Shown: positions 56,695 to 64,000 of the stretch, one piece after another
How positions within the stretch are numbered: the first letter of the stretch is position 1
Layout of the letters: each line of letters starts with the position of its first letter
Assembly: GCA_038146785.1 (NCBI GenBank)
Contig: JAYQSI010000017.1
Coordinates: forward strand, 271,562-335,561
Length of the DNA: 64,000 nucleotides
Direction of reading: 5' to 3'
Source: VMDJ01 sp038146785
Lineage (GTDB): Bacteria > Pseudomonadota > Gammaproteobacteria > Chromatiales > Chromatiaceae
Notes under the pieces: generated by a model
The model's input: only the letters and a program-made list of their open reading frames with translations
What the model was told of the DNA's origin: nothing
The model's database searches: none
Position numbers and translations under genes: made by a program

Positions 56695-58107
56695 ATGTCA
56701 CAACATAAAGTCTGTATCGCACTGTTGGATTCGCAGCCGTCGGCTAAATCAAATCTTGCGTCCATATTGAGTGATGAGCGCATTAAGACGCTAGCGCTTG
56801 ATGATGTGCGTGCGTTACATGAGGCGGCTAGCCAAGAAACTATCGATATGGTGATGTTGCACCTCGGTGATGATGCGCGCTTTATGGAAGCGGTTGTCCA
56901 TCAGATGCAACTCACGTTGCTCGATTGTCCTGTTATTGCGGTCGTGGGTCAGGGTGAGGTTCAAGCTGCAATTGATGCAATGCGCATGGGGGCTCGACAT
57001 GTGTTGCCATTGCCAATCCAAATCGATGCCCTAGAAGATGCCTTGAATGATGTTTTTGCGGTAAATGACAACTCAGGTTTTACCTGTGAAGCAGAGCAGT
57101 CAAGACAGTTGCTCGCGTTAGCAGATCGTGTCGCACAAACCGACGTTACAGTATTGATTAACGGTGAGTCTGGCACGGGTAAAGAAGTGTTGGCACAACA
57201 TGTTCATGCGCATTCACCTCGTGCTGGGAAACCTTTCATTGCGGTTAACTGTGCCTCAATACCAGAGAGCATGTTGGAAGACATGTTGTTTGGTCATGAG
57301 AAGGGTGCCTTTACGGGTGCACATCAGCGACATGAAGGGTTATTTGAACAGGCTCATCGAGGCACGATCTTTTTGGATGAGATTGGTGAGATGCCTTTGG
57401 TTCTTCAAGCCAAGATTCTGCGTGTTTTGCAGGAGCGTGAGCTACGTCGTTTAGGTGGTAGTGAGATCGTTAAGTTAGATGTACGTGTAGTTACTGCAAC
57501 AAATCGAGATTTAGCCGAGCGTGTTGCGGATAAAGAATTTCGTGAAGATTTGTACTACCGCTTAAATGTTTTTCCGCTAAAGATCGCACCTTTGCGTGAA
57601 CGTGAAGAAGACATCATGCCGATTGCTAAAGCTTTACTTAAAAAGCATCAAGGTGTTGTTGGGCGGAGATGTAAGTTATCTAAAGCTACTGAGCAGTTCC
57701 TTAAGGCATATCCATGGCCAGGTAATGTACGAGAGCTTGAGAATGTGATTCAACGTGCCATGGTATTGGCCTTTGACGGCAAAATTGAGATTGAACATCT
57801 CTTATTGGAGCAAGCCAAGCCAGTTATCAATAAGCCGTCGTTAACTCCAGAATCGCCTTCTGTGAATACATCGCCATACATTGAAAAAGTCATTCATGCT
57901 GAAGAGATTCCCGCACCTGTTGCTGAAGCCGCTGACGATGCTGGTTTGAGTGACCTTACTTGGAAAAGCGAGTCACGTGTGATTTTGGATACCTTGACGC
58001 GCTTTAGCGGTAATCGAAAGAACACGGCAGAGAAGTTGGGCATAAGTCCACGCACCCTACGTTACAAATTAGCCAAATTGAAAGAAGAAGGTGTTGCGAT
58101 TCCATAA
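56695..58107 (+). CDS. fleR: Sigma54-dependent regulator FleR/FlrC-like with a degenerate receiver domain
   Basis: 470 aa, normal FleR length. Residues 5-120 align with a receiver, but the phosphoacceptor Asp is His56 (MVMLHLGDD), the conserved Thr is Val84 and the Lys is Leu106, so phosphorylation is not expected. The AAA+ domain is intact: GESGTGKEVLAQHVH, GAFTGA, FLDEIGEMP. The C-terminal HTH, LGISPRTLRYKLAKLKEEG, is typical of FleR/FlrC. No fleS kinase lies between fleQ and fleR. It should activate class III (hook-basal body) genes; how it is controlled is open. Confidence 0.9.
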   Translation: MSQHKVCIALLDSQPSAKSNLASILSDERIKTLALDDVRALHEAASQETIDMVMLHLGDDARFMEAVVHQMQLTLLDCPVIAVVGQGEVQAAIDAMRMGARHVLPLPIQIDALEDALNDVFAVNDNSGFTCEAEQSRQLLALADRVAQTDVTVLINGESGTGKEVLAQHVHAHSPRAGKPFIAVNCASIPESMLEDMLFGHEKGAFTGAHQRHEGLFEQAHRGTIFLDEIGEMPLVLQAKILRVLQERELRRLGGSEIVKLDVRVVTATNRDLAERVADKEFREDLYYRLNVFPLKIAPLREREEDIMPIAKALLKKHQGVVGRRCKLSKATEQFLKAYPWPGNVRELENVIQRAMVLAFDGKIEIEHLLLEQAKPVINKPSLTPESPSVNTSPYIEKVIHAEEIPAPVAEAADDAGLSDLTWKSESRVILDTLTRFSGNRKNTAEKLGISPRTLRYKLAKLKEEGVAIP

Positions 58108-58139
58108 GGAAGCGCGACTTTTTTGTGTGAGAACAAACA

Positions 58140-58469
58140 ATGACTGATGCGATTTCAACAGCAAATATGCAATCAATGATCACTCGGATGCGCATGATGG
58201 CGAATCAAATCTCGCCAGATGCAGCCAGTGGTATGCCGCAAGCGCAAGGTGCATCTTTTGGTGAGAGTTTAAAAGCCTCGCTGGATAAGGTGAATGAATT
58301 GCAATCGATTGCTAAAGATAAAGCGAGTGCATTTGAAATGGGTGAAGACATCGCTATCACTGAGGTGATGTTGGCTAAAGAGAAAGCGGGTATCGCGTTT
58401 GAGGCCACACTTCAGATAAGAAATAAAGTGTTGTCGGCTTACCAAGAAATCATGCAGATGCCTGTGTGA
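58140..58469 (+). CDS. fliE: Flagellar hook-basal body protein FliE
   Basis: 109 aa. It is the MS ring-rod junction protein. The C-terminal FliE signature is VMLAKEKAGIAFEATLQIRNKVLSAYQEIMQMPV, and the N-terminal part contains SFGESLKASLDKVNELQ. It is 32 bp after fleR and first of the fliEFGHIJ operon. Confidence 0.95.
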   Translation: MTDAISTANMQSMITRMRMMANQISPDAASGMPQAQGASFGESLKASLDKVNELQSIAKDKASAFEMGEDIAITEVMLAKEKAGIAFEATLQIRNKVLSAYQEIMQMPV

Positions 58470-58512
58470 TTAGTTGCATTAAGTTATAGATCATTATTGA
58501 GATAAGCGAATC

Positions 58513-60329
58513 ATGGCAGAACAAGAACTTGCAATGGCACAAGGTACTGATACGGCAGCTGCGAGAGCTACTGATCTAGCGGCGACCGATCAAGCAAAGC
58601 CATCAACCGGACTTACAGAGAAGGCCGAAAGTACTGCTGAAAAGGTTGCAGATAAGGCCTTGAAGGTTTCTGATTTTATGGCGCAACCTGCGGTGCAGCG
58701 GGCAATACCTGCCATTATCGCATTGGCTATTTTGGTGGTTTCGTTAGTGATTTATTCGGTGTATACCGGTAGCTCACATCGCCCGTTGTATGAAAACCTG
58801 AGTGAGGAGGATCGCTCGGCTGTTTATGCGGCTTTACAAGAAGCGGGTATTGATGCGCGCATTCAACAAAGTAACGGCATGATCACCGTGTCTGATGAAG
58901 ATTATCATCGCGCCAAAATGATGCTGGCATCACAAGGTTTGCCACAAGGTTCGGCGACTGGCGGCTTCGAGATGATACGTGGTGAACAATCATTGGGTAC
59001 CAGTCAGTTCATGGAGCAGATGCGTTATCGATTAGCGATTGAAGAAGAGTTGGCAGCTTCGATTTCCACGATTAATTCAATTAAAAAAGCTCGCGTCCAT
59101 CTGGCTATTCCAAAACAGTCTGTTTTTATTCGTGACCGAGAAAAGCCAAAAGCCTCGGTTGTTGTTTGGCCGCATGGTGGACGCGTAGTTTCTGACAGCC
59201 AAGTGCAAGCAATTGTCAATATGGTGGCTTCAAGCGTTCCCTTTATGGATGCTGAGGCAGTTTCGGTTGTTGATCGTTTTGGTAATTTATTACATTCAAG
59301 TACCAACTCACCAGAGATGAAAATGAGTAACGAGAAAATGCGTTACCGTCGTTCTTTGGAAGAGATGTACCGTAGCCGAATTGTGGCTTTGTTGACGCCT
59401 TTTATGGGTCAAGAAAACATTCATGTTGAGGTGAATGCAGAGGTGGACTTCACGAGTGTCGAGAGTATGAGTGAGTCATACCCAGGCCAGTCTGCTGTGC
59501 GAAGTGAGCAACTTTCAGAACGTCGCAATGCAAATAAAGAAGCGGTTGGTATTCCAGGTGCGATGTCAAATCAACCACCAGCAGATGCGCAGCTTGTTAA
59601 TACCGGAGAGGCGAATGCGCAGGCTAATGGTTAGAAGCCAATTCAGAGACAACTGCTGCAGTTAATCATAACTCAACGCGTAATTACGAAGTTGATCGTA
59701 CGATTCGTCATGAAAAGAAAGTGGCCGGCCATCTCACTAAATTGACTGTTGCGATGGTTCTGGATCAACCTAAGCCTGCTGAAGGTGAAGAGGCGAAGCC
59801 ACAAAAATCAATTGAAGAATTAGAGACCTTAATTAAGGGTGCGATTGGCTTTAATGAAGCACGAGGCGACTCAGTCGTGGTGATGTCGACTGCCTTTGAA
59901 GAATTGCCACAAGCTGAAGAGATTCCATTGTGGAAAGACCCTGATATGCAATCGATTGCTCGACAGATGCTTGTGGTGATTGCATTTATCTTGCTCGTGT
60001 TATTCGTGTTCCGTCCTTTAATTCGCAATGTGGTCAATCCTGGCACGATGGTGAGTGGTCAGCAGGTTGCAATTGGTCCAGATGGTCAGCCAATTGCTAT
60101 TGGTGAGGATGGCTTGCCGCACGATGAAAATATGATGCGAGAGGGTGAGACACTTGAAGAGATGAAGCAGCGCTTGCGTCCAAAGAAAAAATCATCAATC
60201 TCGGCAGATATGTTGGATACAGCGAATACTTATGATGACAAGGTTGCCTTGGTGCGCATGTTGGTATCTGAAGATTCGCGCCGTGTGGCTAACGTAATGC
60301 GTGGCTGGTTAAAGCGTGATATTGGTTAA
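58513..60329 (+). CDS. fliF: Flagellar MS-ring protein FliF, frame broken once
   Basis: About 605 aa when joined. It has a first membrane helix (AIPAIIALAILVVSLVIYSVY), the YscJ/FliF domains (RPLYENLSEEDRSAVYAALQ; VHLAIPKQSVFIRDREKPKASV), a second helix (MLVVIAFILLVLFVFRPLI) and the C-terminal FliG-binding tail (EDSRRVANVMRGWLKRD). The frame is lost at 59622-59634: adding one G (AATGGGTTAGAAGCC) restores NGLEANSETTAAVNHN. A homopolymer miscall is likely. The long extra N-terminus (about 50 residues) is Ala/Thr-rich. Confidence 0.92.
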
Positions 60330-60340
60330 GGGGATTCGTA

Positions 60341-61396
60341 ATGGCTGAAGCTGCATTAATGGACGATCAACAAGAACATTCTATCGAGCTCGAAGAAGAG
60401 CTGCGTCTTTTATCGCCGACGCAAAAGACTGCATTATTGATGATGCTGCTTGGTGAGGAAGAGGCTGCCAGTATCTTGACGCACCTGGAGCCACGTGAGG
60501 TACAACACTTAGGCGCAGCAATGGTTTCCATTCAGGAGATCTCGCAAGAGGCGGTTAGTGCAGTACTCGATGAGTTTGTGGCAACAATTAAGCACCAAAC
60601 GAGCTTGGGATTTGGAACGTCAGATTACGTTGAAACGGTTCTCGTAAAAGCGTTGGGTGAAGATAAGGCGTCGAGTGTCATGGGTCGGATCATGCCGCGT
60701 AAAAGTACGGGTGGACTTGAGATTTTACGTTGGATGGATGCGCGTTCTATCTCCGAGATGATTCGTGGTGAACATCCGCAAATTATCGCCATTATTTTAG
60801 CGTTCTTGGATTACTCCCTAGCTGCCGACGTGTTGAGCTATTTAGACGAAGCCATTCGTCCTGAAGTAATGATGCGTGTGGCGAATCTCGAAACCATTCA
60901 GCCAGAAGCACTCGATGAACTTGAAGTGATCATGAAGCAGCAGTTCTCAAATAATTCTGCGGTGAAATCATCAAGCGTCGGTGGTGTGGTTGCTGCAGCG
61001 AAGATCATGAACTTCACTAAGACAGAGATTGAAGGCGCGATCATGGGCTCAATGGAGACTGCGGATGAAGATCTTGCGCAGCGTATTCAAGACAACATGT
61101 TTGTCTTTGATAACTTGGTGGGCATTGATAATAAGAGTATCCAAGTACTCATGCGTAATATTGAAACCGATGATTTGATGACCGCATTGAAGGGTGCTGA
61201 CGAAGAAGTTAAAGACAAGTTCCTCGAAAATATGTCTAAACGTGCAGCTGAAATGTTCTTGGATGATATGGAAGCGAAAGGTCCTATTCGTCTCTCTGAG
61301 GCAGAAGAAGCGCAGAAGCAGATTCTGCGTAAAGCACGTAAGTTATCGGATGCTGGTGAGATTGTTCTAGCGGGTCGCGGCGATGATTTTGTCTAA
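60341..61396 (+). CDS. fliG: Flagellar motor switch protein FliG
   Basis: 351 aa. The N, middle (EHPQIIAIILAFLD, the EHPQ motif) and C domains are present. The charged torque helix lies in DDLMTALKGADEEVKDKFLENMSKRAAEMFLDD, with family Arg/Asp residues kept. FliG couples stator ion flow to rotation. Its 3' end overlaps fliH by 14 bp. Confidence 0.97.
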   Translation: MAEAALMDDQQEHSIELEEELRLLSPTQKTALLMMLLGEEEAASILTHLEPREVQHLGAAMVSIQEISQEAVSAVLDEFVATIKHQTSLGFGTSDYVETVLVKALGEDKASSVMGRIMPRKSTGGLEILRWMDARSISEMIRGEHPQIIAIILAFLDYSLAADVLSYLDEAIRPEVMMRVANLETIQPEALDELEVIMKQQFSNNSAVKSSSVGGVVAAAKIMNFTKTEIEGAIMGSMETADEDLAQRIQDNMFVFDNLVGIDNKSIQVLMRNIETDDLMTALKGADEEVKDKFLENMSKRAAEMFLDDMEAKGPIRLSEAEEAQKQILRKARKLSDAGEIVLAGRGDDFV

Positions 61397-62369
61397 GATC
61401 TGTAAATCGGGTCAGTGTGATGATGGGATAACCCATTGGGATCAAAATCTGAGTTCATGGATTCTTGAGCACGCTGAAGAGAGTGAAGAGTTTCGACCAT
61501 TTTTTGCATTGTCATCAGAATCAGATGCGCCACCTGTAAAGGATCAATTTAATCCTGCAGAGGAGGGGGTTTCGAGTACTCGAGCGAATAAGGATCAGTG
61601 GAAGCCTATGCGACCTGAGTCTCTTAGTAAGCCCGAGCAAGCTACATCCGATTTTGAAGCCGCTAATGATGTGATAACCGAAGGTGAAGAGCGCATCACT
61701 GAGTCTGATTCACAGGCACCAAAAGAAGATGAAAATGATGTTGATCATTTAGAAGCCGCAGACGAGCAGGCGCTTGAAGATGAGCCTGTTCTAACCTATG
61801 AAGAGGGACTACAAGTAGGTATTCAGCAAGGCGTTGAGCAAGGTCGACGTGATGCAGAACGCTTGGCTGAAGAAAAAGTCAGTCTGTTAAGACAAAAAAT
61901 TGATTCGGTTATTCAAGCAATGACTGAGTCGCGTCAAATGGCTCTAGAAGAACTCGATGATGATTTGGCGCGTTTATCTATGCATATAGCTCGTCAAATT
62001 TTACGGGCCGAGTTGTCGCTTTCGCCGGTAGCGATTCAAAAGTTAGTGGCGGTGTCACTTGAAAACTTTTCTCCCGATGATGCCCCTCGAGTGTGTTTAA
62101 ACCCAAGTGATTTAGACATGATGCGAGAGGTTCAGTCCCCCTTATTTGAAAAAGTAACTTGGGTGGCAGATGAAAACCTGAGTTCAGGTAGTGTGAGAGT
62201 TGAATGTGGTGAACGTCGTACCGAAGATCTTGTTGAGGAGCGATTATCTGCGGTAGCGAACAAATTACTAAAAGACGTTGATGCTATCTTTTTAAAGCCG
62301 GTTACTTCACTCGATCAAGTTACTGATCAGGATTCTGCTGATGGACATGAGGCGGAAAAGGACGATTGA
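61383..62369 (+). CDS. fliH: Flagellar assembly protein FliH
   Basis: 328 aa, longer than E. coli FliH (228) because of an acidic N-terminal half rich in Glu and Asp. The FliH C-terminal domain starts near EEGLQVGIQQGVEQGRRDAE (GxxxG-type repeats) and continues SMHIARQILRAELSLSPVAI and EVQSPLFEKVTWVADENLSSGSVRVE. It regulates the FliI ATPase. The start lies inside fliG; the stop overlaps the fliI ATG (TGATG). Confidence 0.92.
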   Translation: MILSKICKSGQCDDGITHWDQNLSSWILEHAEESEEFRPFFALSSESDAPPVKDQFNPAEEGVSSTRANKDQWKPMRPESLSKPEQATSDFEAANDVITEGEERITESDSQAPKEDENDVDHLEAADEQALEDEPVLTYEEGLQVGIQQGVEQGRRDAERLAEEKVSLLRQKIDSVIQAMTESRQMALEELDDDLARLSMHIARQILRAELSLSPVAIQKLVAVSLENFSPDDAPRVCLNPSDLDMMREVQSPLFEKVTWVADENLSSGSVRVECGERRTEDLVEERLSAVANKLLKDVDAIFLKPVTSLDQVTDQDSADGHEAEKDD

Positions 62370-63782
62370 TGGGTAGCTTTGCCGCACGTGTAGATCGTTG
62401 GGTTGAAGATATTCAGCTTCCACCGCCACCGGCACAAGGTGTGCTTACGCGTGTGGTTGGTTTTAACCCTAGAGGCGAGTGGCATAAATGCTTCAATTGG
62501 CTCTCGATGCGATGTGATTGCCCCTGATGGCAAGAGGGTTCAAGCGGAAGTCGTTGGGTTTTCTGATGGACGTTTATTGTTAATGCCATTTGAGCGGACT
62601 CGAGGCATTGCTCCTGGGTTTAGGGTGGTTGTTCGGTCAACGGGAAGTAACTTTGGTTTTAGCGAGTCCATGTTAGGACGTGTCTTTGATGGTATGGGTA
62701 TGCCATTAGATGATGGTGATCCGATTACGCCGACTGCGTTTCGTTCAATCAATACTGATCCTATTAATCCATTATCTCGTCGCCCAATAAATGAGCCACT
62801 TGATGTTGGTGTGCGCGCGATTAATTCATTGTTAACGGTTGGTCGTGGTCAGCGACTTGGTTTAATGGCTGGTAGTGGTGTGGGCAAGAGTGTTTTGCTC
62901 GGGATGATGACGCGTTACACCAAAGCTGATGTGGTGGTTATTGGTTTGATCGGTGAGCGTGGTCGAGAAGTCCATGAGTTTGTTCGCGATACGCTAGGTG
63001 AAGAGGGTATGCGACGCGCAGTAGTTATTGCTGCGCCGGGTGATACGTCGCCAGTCTCTCGTTTGCATGGCGCATCATTAGCGACAGCTGTTGCGGAGTA
63101 TTTTCGCGACCAAGGTAAGCATGTCTTGTTGTTAATGGATTCGCTAACACGTGTAGCTCATGCGCAACGTGAGATCGGCCTTGCGGTGGGTGAGCCGCCA
63201 ACGACGAAAGGTTATCCACCTTCGGTATTTACATTGATGCCATCACTCATCGAACGAGCAGGTAATACCAACGTAGCCAATGGCTCAATTACTGCTTTTT
63301 ATACTGTTTTGGCGGAAGGTGATGATCAGCAAGATCCGATTGTTGATGCAGCGAGAGCGATCCTTGATGGCCACATTGTTTTAACGCGTGAATTGGCCGC
63401 ACAAGGGCATTTCCCAGCAATCGATATTTTGCAGTCAGTCAGTCGTTTGATGCCGCAATTAGCAAAGCGTCAGCATCAAGAAGCAGCAAAAGAATTTAGA
63501 CGAGTCTATTCTGCTTATCAGGAGCACCGAGATCTCATCAGTGTGGGTGCTTATCAGCGTGGAGCTAATGCAGATGTTGATCAGGCGATTCGTCAACTAC
63601 CGTTTATTAAAAACTTTTTACAACAGGATATGAGTTCAGCTGTGAGCTTTTCAGAGTCTTTGGATCAGCTTCAGAACATTCCCGAAGAAGTGGATGATGC
63701 TAATGAAAACAGAGGTCGCAAGTTAAAGATGGGGAAAGCATCTACACCTAATGAAAGTGAGGTGATGAATGGCCAGTACTAA
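62369..63782 (+). CDS. fliI: Flagellar export ATPase FliI, frame broken once near the N-terminus
   Basis: About 470 aa when joined. The start is MGSFAARVDRWVEDIQLPPP at 62369. An extra T in GGTTTTAACC (62458-62466) shifts the frame; removing it gives GVLTRVVGLTLEASGINA, normal for FliI. The ATPase core has Walker A GLMAGSGVGKSVLLGMM, Walker B HVLLLMDSLTRVAHAQRE and the ERAGN motif. It drives type III export of rod, hook and filament subunits. Its end overlaps fliJ by 14 bp. Confidence 0.94.
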
Positions 63783-64000
63783 GTGGGAAACATTAAAAGA
63801 TCTGCGACAACGCAAAGTCGATCATGCTCATGCCTTATTACTTGAAACTGAAAAGCGGAAAAAGGAGGCTGTTCAGTCTTTGAACCAAGTACTTGGTTAC
63901 ATAAAAGAATATCGAGCGAAAATTAAAGCGGACGAAAATGCAACGGTATCTGTCACCAATTTGTCCCGATCTCGTCATTTTTTGCAGCAGTTGATTCAAT
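63769..64000 (+). CDS. fliJ: Flagellar export protein FliJ, 3' end outside window
   Basis: 77 codons visible, beginning MASTKWETLKDLRQRKVDHA. The sequence is a charged coiled coil typical of FliJ, the central stalk of the FliI ring. The start inside the fliI end and the operon position support the call. Confidence 0.85.
   Translation, partial: MASTKWETLKDLRQRKVDHAHALLLETEKRKKEAVQSLNQVLGYIKEYRAKIKADENATVSVTNLSRSRHFLQQLIQ

Overview
The window reads as marine gammaproteobacterial DNA, probably close to the Oceanospirillales/Pseudomonadales. The reasons are the gene order tig-clpP-clpX-lon-hupB-tRNAs-ppiD, the order skp-lpxD-fabZ-lpxA-lpxB-rnhB-dnaE-accA-tilS, and the Pseudomonas/Vibrio-style flagellar order flagellins-flaG-fliD-fliS-fleQ-fleR-fliEFGHIJ. 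No rRNA, CRISPR array, integrase or transposase was seen.

Region 1 (1-43.1 kb) is mostly housekeeping and mostly on the minus strand. It holds a Yej/Opp-type peptide ABC transporter, fabI, an orphan Hpt protein, ppiD, tRNA-Asp and tRNA-Val, hupB, lon with a sigma32-like promoter, clpX, clpP, tig and tRNA-Leu. Next come a CPBP protease, an acyl-CoA ligase, hemN, prmB, an autoregulated stand-alone iscR, cysE, trmJ and suhB. A membrane-spanning Rad50/YhaN-like ATPase with a 55-aa partner ORF follows an RNB-family exoribonuclease. The block ends with ygfZ, lysS, prfB (with the classical RF2 +1 frameshift site), a PqiA-like protein, tilS, accA, dnaE, rnhB and the lipid A genes lpxB-lpxA-fabZ-lpxD, and finally a 5'-truncated skp.

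Region 2 (about 43.10-44.53 kb) is sharply AT-rich and carries 3' coaD, a cyclophilin-type isomerase and 5' tgt. Its codon use and gene order look like SAR11 (Pelagibacterales). Both ends cut through genes, so it is best read as a chimeric join. The lipid A block and the flagellar block may therefore not be neighbours in any real genome.

Region 3 (44.5-64.0 kb) is flagellar. Five tandem flagellin genes, four of them badly frame-disrupted and one with a single indel, precede flaG, fliD, fliS and a small secreted protein. A divergent sixth flagellin lies on the minus strand. Two NtrC-type regulators follow: a FleQ without its N-terminal domain, and a FleR whose receiver has lost all phosphorylation residues, with no fleS kinase between them. 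Then come fliE, fliF, fliG, fliH, fliI and partial fliJ. Sigma54- and sigma28-like promoters, structured flagellin leaders and a palindrome before fleQ outline the regulation.

Single-base frame breaks occur in ppiD, the RNB gene, tilS, dnaE, fliF, fliI and the flagellins. Because dnaE and tilS are essential and the breaks are clean one-base indels, I read most as consensus errors, worst in the repetitive flagellin array, where polishing would be hardest.
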